A DNA stretch of 27,756 nucleotides from Chara braunii (taxonomy: Eukaryota; Streptophyta; Charophyceae; Charales; Characeae). The notes beneath the pieces are model-generated. The model did no database searches and was not told where the DNA came from. It saw only the letters and a program-made list of their open reading frames with translations. Shown here one piece after another: positions 19,428-27,756 of the stretch. Both the position numbers and the translations under genes were made by a program. The stretch spans positions 1,126,153 through 1,153,908 of the forward strand of contig BFEA01000221.1 of assembly GCA_003427395.1 (NCBI GenBank). Direction: 5' to 3'. Within the stretch, counting starts at the first letter, position 1. Each line of letters begins with the position of its first letter.

Positions 19428-21745
19428 TCAACGCAATTACAGACGCAGCCGTGCTTAGCGCGGTATACTTAAACTCTAAACCAAAATTGTTTTCTGTTAC
19501 TTGCAAAAACCAGGGCGGATACCCTTGTAAGGGTATTCACACCGACAGCGTGGAGACTGGTTAAACTGTTGTTTTGGTCTTCTAAGATTGAAGGGAATGG
19601 TAGGAGGCTGTTACTCGGGGATGCAAAGACTATGGTTGAAAATGGGGGAAGTTGGTCTGTTATCTCATGGTGTATGACTAAGACAAGGACTGAGCGGGAT
19701 AAAGCGAGGGTTCTTTCATTGCTTCGTGCACCATGGAAAAGGAAAGAGATGTATGTGCTCTCCCTTGAGGAACTATTACAGCTAAACAACAGTGTGAAAT
19801 CTATCAGCCAGACGAGAGAGAGGCAGATTCTGAGAGACATCCTTACTGGGGTATGTAAGAAGAAATATTGAATCAACCCGAGAATGAACATTACAGTAAA
19901 GGTTCCGTTTTGCACGACTGTGGATAAAAGGAAAGTGGAAGCTTCTGTTAAGAATTGGATTAAAAAGAGAGTGTTGTCAGTGTCGCTCGCTGACTTGTAT
20001 ACAGGAAGGAGAAGAGTCGTTTGGCTGAAAGCCCGCTCGGTTGGTGACCTTCTCCACAATCAGAAGTCCTTTGCACGGGCGCATGACTTTAAGTGTGCCT
20101 CTGCTGGATTCAACCTGCCGAAATTACATGGGCATGTAGCGGTCAAGCTGAGTGAGGTTGGGGATATTCACCTTTTTTTATTTAATGCAAAGAACGTTCC
20201 CTTTCCGAGTACTGTGGTAAGTAAAGGGATGGTAGGGCGAGCGTGCAATGATGCGTTGGACGGGTTGCGAGGTGCGGGCCTGGTGTCCGAAGAGATGCGA
20301 GTTGAGTGGTTGGCGATTACTCAAAAGGGGGAAACTTGTCATGCTAATTGCGTTCTCAGCGAATATGTCATTGGCGTCGGGCAATCGCTGGATGGATTGG
20401 TCTTGTCCCCACTGGATCGGAACACGAGTGAAACATGGATTGAGTGTCCTGTGCTGTATAAGGAAGGGTTACGAAAGATGTACCTGTGTAATGAGAACTA
20501 TGAGAGGGTTTTGTCTGCACCAGAGGTGGTGCTAAGCGAATGCAGAGCAATACATGAAAAAACCGCTCTGGACAAGGTGGCAGCCTAGGATCGGTCGGGC
20601 AAGCTGCAGTTTGCTTATGTGATTTCCAAAGAGAAGGACAAGCTAAAAAAACATCCCATCGTCCCGTTTTTTACTAGTTCGTTCCGCGCAGCATCGGGGT
20701 TGCTCTCGACTTCGTTGAATGGATTAATTAAGCGGGTAAAGGTGCCACATTTTAATCTTCGCGACATTGGTGGTCTCAAGTATGAGATTGGCAAGATAAA
20801 TGAGTATGGCATGAATAAGGGGTTGGATTTTGAGGTGCGTACTTATGACATTAAGGAAATGTTTACGCAATTACCGCATGAGGAAATAGGCAAAGCGGTG
20901 AAGTGGGTTGTGGATGTATGTCATGAGATGGGGTTGAGGTGGATTCAGGTGAACAATCGGAAGAAGCAAACGATGTTTGGGAAATCGCATGGCGAAGCTG
21001 GCTGGAAGTCGGTAAGACTGAGTAAGTTGGTGGTGCTGACTGACTTCAGCCGGCAAATAGGTTTTTTCGGGTCTGTGACACAGTTTTGAGGCAGAAGCGG
21101 GGCATTCCAATCGGTGGAAGAGCCAGCCCCCCTCTGGCCTGTGTGATGTGTATGTTCTCCGAGTACAAGCTCATAGTGTCACTCGGTGCTGATGCCAAGT
21201 TCATCACAGGGAAAAGGTATATTGATGACCTTTTGGTGGTCTCGTTTTTTAAGAAGAATGAGTCTGAGCAGGTGATTGCGGCAAAAGAGCGGTTTGACCG
21301 GGTGACACAGTGTTATCCGAATGAATTACAACTGGAAAGGACGGACACCGGGAACGGGCAAACGAGACTGTTCGTAGGTGGCGAACCGATGAGTATAACA
21401 ATGGCACACAAATTCAAGAATTTGGACTCTATTTAGGGTCCTGGCAATGTGCGATTCAAGACCTATAAAGATTTCAGATCGTTTGGGCCAACCAAGGCCA
21501 AGTATGCTGCTGTTCCTAACACTATTCTTGGTATCTTCAGAAACTCGAACAATATGGGGGTTACTTTCCTTAATGTACTCACGCTGGTGGAGGAATTGGG
21601 GAAACTCGAGTACCCAAATAAGGTGGTCATTGCAGGATTGGAATGGATGGGTAGGAGAGAGCCCACCCCCTTTTGGGAAGCAATGGCTGCAATCTCCCGT
21701 GTGTGGTTGGGGGAAAGGCGAGGGCTGCTGGGTATTGGAAGATAG
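19428..21745 (+). pseudogene. Penelope-like reverse transcriptase, copy B
   Basis: The frame opens after TAA 19470-19472 and runs in one phase to 21089 with stops at TGA 19869-19871 and TAG 20586-20588 (TGG in copy A, AAWDRSG). The part before 20340, missing from copy A, holds VRVFTPTAWRLVKLLFWSSK and a basic middle region (VKNWIKKRVLSVSLADLYTGRRR); its role is unknown. The RT core then has PFFTSSFRAASG, motif A (YDIKEMFTQLPHEE), a long A-B interval, and after a one-base deletion near 21047 motif B (KRGIPIGGRASPPLA) and YIDD at 21218-21229. A 15-nt in-frame deletion removes the VLNFLE region present in copy A. TAG at the end of LDSI is shared with copy A. The thumb-like tail ends at about 21745. 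Confidence 0.85.
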
Positions 21746-21771
21746 TGTGGCGGTAGAGGATCGGATCGTGT

Positions 21772-22410
21772 GTAACGTCATTGGAGTGGTTAATCATATA
21801 TGACAAAATCACCGTAGATGGCATTGGCGATTTGTTTTAGCATGCATACGGATCGCTAAAATCCAGACGTACAGTTGGAAATAATTTGTCGTTGGTCACT
21901 AAGTATTTTCTTATGAATCTGGGCGTGCGGCCTGGGTAGATCCATTGGATCTGGCACTTGCGATCTGAGGCCAACAGCGAAACGTAAATTGGATCTGGTA
22001 CTTGCAGAATGGTTCCCTCGATGAATTTGGGCGAGGGACCTGGGGAAATGCATTCAACCCAACGCTGAATCTGGGCGCGTGAGGGTGTAGGTATTGGGTT
22101 CTGGGGCCGGGGAGTAAGCCACTGCAGTGGTCACTATGCAATCTGATCGTCTAGGACAGAATCACCGTAGGTGGCATCGGCAGGAACAATCTTCGATGGT
22201 CACTAAATTAATATTTTTTATGAATCCGAGTGAGCGACCTGGGTAGATTCATTGGATCTGGTACTTGCGAATCTGGGGCCAACAGCGTAACGTAAAATTG
22301 GATCCGCAAATGGTTCCCTCGATGGATTTGGGCGAGGGACCTGGGGAAATGCATTATGCTGAATTTGGTTGTGTTACCTCAGTTGATGGTAAGGAGTAGG
22401 TGTTGGGGTC
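21772..22410. repeat. Two tandem units of about 300 bp in the PLE 3' UTR, copy B
   Basis: The same duplicated blocks as in copy A are present (GGCCAACAGCG and GAGGGACCTGGGGAAATGCA each twice). The duplication therefore predates the A/B arrangement. Confidence 0.75.
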
Positions 22411-22626
22411 TGGGACCAGGGAATGGACGACTGGTGTGAAGAGCCGACAGCATATATAGTAGATGTTAGAGGTGGTATCCTCAACTTGAGTGACGTATGA
22501 GTGGAAGGGTTGAATATCCCTGATGGTTTTTGGATCAGAGAGTGCAGCGAAGAAGTTGGTGACGTCATGATAATAAAACTCTCATCATCTTCTTTGTAAT
22601 CTCTGTATTGTGTGTATCATGTTTTG

Positions 22627-22635
22627 ACACACTCG
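22627..22635. repeat. Right target-site duplication of the composite PLE insertion
   Basis: ACACACTCG directly follows the PLE end CATGTTTTG and matches 5790-5798. P sequence continues as TGCTTTATTGGATGAATGCG. Confidence 0.85.
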
Positions 22636-23700
22636 TGCTTTATTGGATGAATGCGATGCTTTGATCATGAACTTCATAAGGAGTATCAAAGCAAAACTGG
22701 AAAAATATCAACCATCAACATGAAAAATTCTGAAGTTGTACGATCTCATTCATCTGAGAACTTGCATTGAGCGATCCTGTGTCCCCAATACATTCGGGGC
22801 AGATGTATGAGAGCATCACCACAGGAAGTTCCGCAAACATTCATACCTGTCATCAAACAAACGGAAAACTCCAACCCAGATGGTGAACCATGTACGCCGG
22901 TCATTGACATTGCGTGAAGAGACATAGATCGTAAGGAAACGAAGGAAGAGAACGGTTGAAAACCGGTCGTCCGTGACAGACTGTATGGTCACCGCAATGA
23001 ACACACTCGCACTATGCGATATAGCAACTTTGCAACTGCGGTGGTTCAACATCGATGAAGAGTACATACATGACGAGGAAGGCATTGACAACCTTGCATG
23101 TAAGATACTCAAAGAGCTTCCTTGCAGACTCGATTTCCGAGATGTGCTGACGACGTACATGGTGGAGAATGGTTGTCAACCTCCTTCCTACGAACTAATC
23201 ATACACACAAGGACAAACCTCGCCATCGCCTGCATACAGGATGGAACAAACAGGGGCACACTTGTTCAGACTGCAAGAGTTTCACCAGAGTTCCATGGGA
23301 GAGCAGTGCATAGTGATGTGGCAATTACAACAGACAACGAATGCACATGGTTTGCATCGGTGGCCATATTTTTTGTCCTGAACACGTGCACGGACAATGG
23401 TAATGCTGAACACGTATGCAGATTTGTGCAATGGTACAAGGAGGTCGACAGTGAATGGCAACGCATAACAGTTGCAAAAAATTAAAATTAGAGAAGTTGA
23501 ATGAACATCAACACAGTAGCGTCATATCGATTGACACTATCGTAGACAAAATTCACTTTCTTCCATGTTTTTCTAAACCACAATAGGGATCAAAACAGCA
23601 TGCAAAACAACGTGAAGGCTGTTTTTATTTGAACAAGTATGTATTGTAGAAGAAACAAATAAAATGTTCGTAACTTTGGTATTAAAGAACTGCGCTTTGT
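22636..23700 (+). pseudogene. P transposon copy 3, right part
   Basis: It continues the transposase half begun at 5532: LDECDALI-like helix, KLYDLIHLRTCIERS, HHHRKF, REET.IVRKRRK, then an open frame 22973-23485 (MTDCMVTAMNTLALCD, DEEGIDNLACKILKELPC, SPEFHGRAVHSDVAITTDNE, RFVQWYKEVDSEW). TGA replaces TGG near 22721 and 22809. AATAAA at 23658-23663 fits a polyadenylation signal in the same place as in copies 1 and 4. Copies 1, 3 and 4 share this C-terminal block, the best-conserved part of the family. Confidence 0.65.
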
Positions 23701-23732
23701 GAGAAACTAATGTTGTTTCGTTATGGTCTCAC

Positions 23733-23734
<2 letters not shown>

Positions 23735-23771
<37 letters not shown>

Positions 23772-23808
23772 GTCTCTTATACACATCTAGATGTGTATAA
23801 GAGACAGG

Positions 23809-23873
<65 letters not shown>
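23735..23873. repeat. (GA)n microsatellite, interrupted by adapter sequence
   Basis: GA repeats at 23735-23769 and 23812-23873 lie on either side of the adapter. The corresponding place after P copy 1 (3905-3996) has an uninterrupted GA run. The true length here is unknown. Confidence 0.95.
23770..23807. other. Nextera mate-pair junction adapter (assembly artefact)
   Basis: CTGTCTCTTATACACATCT followed directly by AGATGTGTATAAGAGACAG: two 19-bp Tn5 mosaic ends in inverted orientation, 38 bp in all. This matches the circularisation junction adapter of Nextera mate-pair libraries exactly. It is not genomic. An untrimmed mate-pair read was evidently used to fill a GA-repeat gap. Confidence 0.98.
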
Positions 23874-23874
<1 letters not shown>

Positions 23875-24206
23875 GTTTTTTGAAGAAGTACAAAAGAAAA
23901 AAAGAAATGTCTCTCTATCTGTCCCCTTAGGAGAAACTCAAGTTATTTCGTTATGGTCGTACATGCGAGAGAGTGAGAGAGAGAGAGAGAGACATCTTCC
24001 TTTTGAAGTAAAGAGGAACAAAAAATGACATTTGTCTCTTTCTTTCTATCAATTGTTGAGAAAAATCATCTCAAATGTGGCCAACCTTATAAATTTGTGA
24101 AAAGTTAAAAGCGGGGGTGAGACTGAAGTTCACCCCAAAGTTCACTACTGCGTGACAATTACGTGGTCAACAGGAACATTGAATCAGTTTTGGCACGCAG
24201 TAGCCA

Positions 24207-24269
<63 letters not shown>

Positions 24270-24440
24270 ATTTTATAAAAACCCTTGCAAGTAGCCAAAA
24301 ACTTAAGAATTTATGTGTGTCATGCCAATTTGACCAATACGTGTGAACAGGAAGACAACCCAACGACCTCGCGTACCGTTCGGGAAGGAGCAACACCGTC
24401 CACTTAATAAGACGGTGTAGGTAAGAGAAACCGAGTGAGC
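23874..24440. repeat. P upstream region, second copy
   Basis: It parallels 4022-4595: GAAACTCAAGTTATTTCGTTAT, a GA run (about 23967-23993), AAGTTCACCCCAAAGTTCAC, a perfect 10-bp inverted repeat (CTACTGCGTG 24145-24154, CACGCAGTAG 24194-24203), and (CT)n at 24210-24265. The CACTACTGCG start at 24143 recalls the CACTA termini of that superfamily, but no matching opposite end was found. Confidence 0.65.
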
Positions 24441-25648
24441 ATGACAGAGTCACAAAACAGCAACACGGGTGGTGGCGGCAAGAAGTATTCGTATATGGGT
24501 ACAGAAACGACGATCAGTCCCATGACAAAAAATAACGACGAAGACTCATGCAGAGAGGTCGTAAGCGAACCCTTGTTGCCACTGACCACTGAGAGGTCAG
24601 TTAAGAGGTGGAAGGAAATGTTGAAGGACCCTTGGTACGCAGAAATGTACGTAATAATGACGGAGGGTGAAGTAAAGTCTCCCTAACTGATGGTTGAAGA
24701 GTCATCAGACATTATGGGAAAGGCGAAAGTTGGGGACATGGTCAGAACGAGACAAGAGAAGACAAACATGTTTGATGAGGACGAATTGTTCCCCTTTACG
24801 TGAAAATCAAGGAGACACGCCATTCCCGTAACAAAATCCGACGTTGCACGATTGGCCGACAATGAAGGGCTGAACGACAACATTATCGACATTTGTTTGC
24901 AGTCACTGTATGAAGAACACTCGTCGGCACGGGACAGCGCAACAGTCCATGTGTGTACAACTTTCTGGCACCCCCAAATCATTGCTAACCAGAAAGCTCA
25001 TGAAAAGCGGATGGGAGGACGCGATCAAGAACAGATTAGGGAAGTTGCATCGACTAAACAATGAACTGTGACGCACGACAACCACCTTGATACCTGTGAA
25101 CATAACAACCATTGGATTATGCTTCTGTTATTGAATGTGAGAGACTTCTTGGCAATCAATCAGGACAACAATGTCGACGAACCTCCAATTGTCATCGTTG
25201 TTGACTCCTTCAAAGGGAAGAAACGAGAAGAATGGAAGGTTCTGCGAACATTTATGTGGCACGAGTATGTATATGAGGCATCCAACGCGAGGGTGTTGAT
25301 TCTCCGAAAAAAAATGTTACATCGTGGGTGACATGTAGATATCTATTAGGATGTAAACTCTTGCATGCGGAATGTCCGCAGCAGAACAATTTCACCGACT
25401 CTGGTGTTTATGTATGTTGCATCACTGCCATAATAATACAATTTCTTGCAGCAACTACACCGACGGAGGTAAGAGCTAAGGACATACTGAAAATTGTTAA
25501 TAGAACACAGGTGAACAAAACAACTGTTCACCAATTTCGTCAGTCTATGGTGGACCGGCTAGCGCGTTGTGTTGCAGTTACAAAAGGTCATGGTACAACG
25601 GCGGCCACATACAGCCTCATAAATAGAAGACAGAGTTGTGTTTCATAA
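24441..25648 (+). pseudogene. P-family protein with N-terminal region and Ulp1-type (C48) cysteine peptidase domain
   Basis: ATG 24441 starts MTESQNSNTGGGGKK and LLPLTTERSVKRW, matching copy 2. After stops at 24684 and 24801 the same frame enters a SUMO-protease-like fold: VARLADNEGLNDNIIDICL, TTFWHPQII, the His site NNHWIM (His 25110-25112), and the Asp site VIVVDSFKG (Asp 25203-25205). TGA at 25062 and 25329 and a frameshift near 25328 follow, then PQQNNFTDSGVYVC, where families have Q..DCG. The nucleophile Cys is Ser here (TCT 25400-25402). Ulp1 domains are frequent passengers in plant MULE and CACTA transposons. Here it shares its N-terminus with a transposase-bearing copy. Four stops and one shift make it a pseudogene. 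Confidence 0.75.
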
Positions 25649-25833
25649 GACATGAATTGTCGTCAGGAGTGTCGAAGGAAAGTTCACTACTGCATGCAAT
25701 TTGAACATAAAGATCGGTCGCTTGACCAGTTGATTGACACGTAGTAACCAAACTTCTCACGAAGACAGCCGGAACATCTCCTAAAGTGAACTTCATTTTT
25801 AAAATTTTATTTATTTATTTATTTAATGACTAT
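25649..25833. repeat. Third copy of the P upstream inverted-repeat motif
   Basis: GTTCACTACTGCATG at 25683-25696 and CACGTAGTAA at 25738-25747 resemble 24143-24203 with the same spacing. GTTCACT (25683) also pairs with AGTGAAC about 100 bp on. This suggests the 5' end of another P unit directly after the Ulp1 copy. An ATTT-repeat stretch follows. Confidence 0.5.
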
Positions 25834-26106
25834 CTAGGCTACCAGTCGGGCCGCCCGGGTCCCGGGTGGCCAGCCCGTGCAAGGAGGTCCCAGCAAAAAT
25901 AAAAATGAAAACAAAATCCAAAAAATCCGAAAAAAAACTATGTTATGCAGAAAACTAAACTGAACAACTTTTGCCTCAGGGTCACATCGAAACTCTTCAC
26001 CAAAATTAAAAATTAAAATTAAAAATTAAAATAATTTTTTATTTTTAGTTTTTTGGCCCGGCCGGCTCAGCCGGGCAAGTGACCCCGTGCCACTCTGGTA
26101 GCCTAT
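25834..26106. mobile_element. hAT-type MITE with 8-bp target duplication
   Basis: The ends CTAGGCTACCAG (25834) and CTGGTAGCCTAT (26095-26106) are inverted repeats, 11 of 12 matching. ATGACTAT flanks both sides (25826-25833, 26107-26114). Each end carries a GC-rich hairpin (GGCCGCCCGGG-T-CCCGGGTGGCC; CCCGGC/GCCGGG), and the middle is AT-rich with AAAATTAAAAATT repeats. 273 bp without coding capacity plus an 8-bp duplication fits a hAT-superfamily MITE. Confidence 0.8.
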
Positions 26107-26252
26107 ATGACTATGCGAATCCGTGTCGTTTGACAATATAAATAGGTGACAAGAACGCGCACAGAAGTTGGTGACTGAAATGACATCGCAGTATTAATGA
26201 TAAGACAATGAACTCTCTCTCCCTCTCTCTCAAGCGCTCTCTCTCTTGATAT

Positions 26253-27660
26253 AAGGTTGCAAAGCGTTAATGAGAGATCCTTAAGGAAATGGACGCAAGG
26301 TTGCAAAGCGTTAGTGAGAGATGCGTCCGGACATACCCCTAACTTGTGCTGCCCGTGGCCACTGGCAGCGAGTTTTTTTCGAGGGAGGGACGGTTTGAGC
26401 AAAATCGGTCAGTCATGACGGTGTGCGTATTCCTTATTTGTAATATTATCCCACGCTTGACAGGCAAGGGCATTACCATTTGTTTTGTGAGACGAATGGA
26501 AAAATGCATACCCGTATTTCGGTGCAGAACACACACTCGTGCTTCACTCGATGAATGCGATGTTTTGATCACAGACTTCATAACGACCATCAAATCAAAA
26601 CTGAAAAAATATCAACCATCAACATGAAAAATTCCGAAGTTGCAATATCTCATCCATCTAAGAACGTGCATTGAGCGATCCGGTGTCCCCGACACCTTCG
26701 CGACAGATGAATGAGAGCATCACCACAGGAAGTTCTGCAAACAGCCATACATGTCATCAAACAAGCGGAAAGCTTCAAGCTAGATGATGAACTGTATACG
26801 GCGGTCATTGGCATTGCGTGAAGAGACAGGGATCGTAAGAAAACGAAGGAAGAGAATGATTGAGAACCGGTCGTTTGTGACAGACAGTATGATCACCGGA
26901 ATGAACACACTCGTACTACGTGATAGAACAACTCTGCAACGGTGGTGGTTCAACATCCATGACGAGTACATACAGGAGGAGGAAGACATTGACAACCTTG
27001 CGTGTAAGATACTCAAAGAGCTTCCTTGCAAGCTCGATTTCCAAACTGCGCTGACGACGTACATGGTGGAGAATGGTTGTCAACCTCCTTGCGACGAACT
27101 TCTCATACACACATGGGCACACCTCGCCATCGTCGGCATACGAGATGGAACAAACAAGGGCACACTTGTTCAGACTGCAAGAGCTTCACCAGAGTTCCAT
27201 GGAAGAGCAGTGCATAGTGATGTGACAATTACAGCAGACAACGAATGCACATGGTTTGCATCGGTGACTATGTTTTTTGTCGTGAACACGTGCACGGACA
27301 GCGGTAATGCTGAATACAGGTGCGGATTTGTGCAATGGTACAAGGAGGTCGACAACGAAAGACAACATATAACATGTTGCAAGAAATTGAAATGGGAGAA
27401 GTTGAATGGACATCAACACAGTAGCGTCATATCGATTAACACTATCGTAGACACAGTTCATATTCTTCCATGTTTCTCTAAACCACAATGAGGATCGGGA
27501 CAGCAGGCAAAAGAACGTGAGGGCTGTTTTTATTTGAACAAGTATGTATTGTAGAAGAAACAAATAAAAAGTTTGTAACTTTGGTATTAGAGAACCGCGC
27601 ATTGTGAGAAACTAATGTTGTTTTGTTATGGTCTCACATAAGAGAGATGCACAGGTAGAA
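26253..27660 (+). pseudogene. P transposon copy 4: transposase C-terminal half
   Basis: One phase runs from 26346 to the TGA at 27489-27491. It has three nonsense codons, near 26625 (TGA), near 26711 (TGA) and near 26781 (TAG), and no frameshift in that span. Other copies show TGG, TGG and CAG there. Segments: EGRFEQNRSVMTVCVF, HTRASLDECDVLI, HLRTCIERSGVPDTF, HHHRKFCKQPY. Then an uninterrupted 235-codon tail (26784-27491) with ACKILKELPCKLDF, ENGCQPPCDELLIHT, SPEFHGRAVHSDV, GFVQWYKEVDNE and ILPCFSKPQ. AATAAA at 27563-27568. It begins after a CT-rich stretch (26212-26247) with a local duplication of GTTGCAAAGCGTTARTGAGA (26256 and 26302). It is the least damaged transposase-half copy. CACTA/Plavaka kinship is by motif resemblance. 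Confidence 0.65.
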
Positions 27661-27669
27661 AAGAGAGAG

Positions 27670-27678
<9 letters not shown>

Positions 27679-27756
<78 letters not shown>
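27679..27756. repeat. (GA)n microsatellite at the window end
   Basis: It follows the P 3' motif GTTATGGTCTCACATAAGAG and a short CA run, as GA runs follow copies 1 and 3. It reaches the end of the window. Confidence 0.97.

Larger units (their letters stand above)
8099..22626 (+). mobile_element. PLE copy B (Chlamys-like, N-terminal endonuclease), split by an 8.4-kb insertion
   Basis: It begins directly after the 3' end of copy A (CATGTTTTG, then ATATCTTACAACC) and ends with the same CATGTTTTG at 22626. Order on the + strand: 5' region, low-complexity and coiled-coil leader, GIY-YIG domain, linker, large insertion, RT, 3' UTR. Without the insertion it is about 6.1 kb. An endonuclease N-terminal to the RT is the permuted order described for Naiad/Chlamys PLEs, and absence of an obvious CCHH finger points to Chlamys. 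Every coding part carries stops or frameshifts, so the copy cannot move on its own. Confidence 0.75.

Noticed and set aside
23770-23807. A perfect 19-bp inverted repeat that could be a transposon end
   Set aside because: It is the known mate-pair junction adapter, base for base, and has no biological context.

Overview
The window reads as repeat-dense, non-coding-rich eukaryotic nuclear DNA. Nearly everything that can be identified is a decayed transposable element, and no intact host gene, rRNA or tRNA is supported. The retroelement combines a GIY-YIG endonuclease lying upstream of its reverse transcriptase with no visible zinc finger. That domain order is known for the Chlamys group of Penelope-like elements (PLEs) of green algae, spike mosses and slime molds. 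With the low-complexity and coiled-coil leader this suggests a streptophyte green alga, possibly Chara-like. The organism is an inference.

Layout. 1-2560: microsatellites, short diverged tandem repeats and a foldback element, without a gene. 2565-3890, 4596-5531, 5532-5798 plus 22627-23700, and 26253-27660 are four broken copies of one DNA transposon family, called P here. Its transposase C-terminal half resembles the CACTA/Plavaka group. 24441-25648 is its probable partner region, carrying a Ulp1-type peptidase domain. P copies are separated by GA/CT microsatellites and shared upstream repeats.

5800-22626 is one composite PLE insertion inside a P copy. A 5'-truncated copy A (5800-8098) is followed head to tail by a longer copy B (8099-22626). 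The same 9 bases flank the whole unit at 5790-5798 and 22627-22635, and P sequence resumes on the far side exactly where it stopped. This is the pseudo-LTR tandem arrangement described for PLEs. Copy B encodes a Pro/Gln/Gly-rich and coiled-coil leader, the GIY-YIG domain, a linker and the RT. All are broken by stops and frameshifts.

Copy B is itself split by an insertion of about 8.4 kb (about 11015-19427) of different composition and without a recognisable gene. It is unusually rich in hairpins: a run of seven at 11701-11951, seven 124-bp tandem units at 12.8-13.6 kb including a perfect 26-bp-arm palindrome, eight hairpins at 13.9-14.6 kb with an invariant 20-nt core and stems that differ but still pair, and a further series at 16.46-17.30 kb. 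This is the part of the window most likely to be undescribed.

Two cautions. Positions 23770-23807 are exactly the Nextera mate-pair junction adapter (two inverted Tn5 mosaic ends), so the assembly is artificial there and contiguity across it is not proven. Most nonsense codons in the P and PLE copies are C:G to T:A changes, as expected for old methylated transposons.
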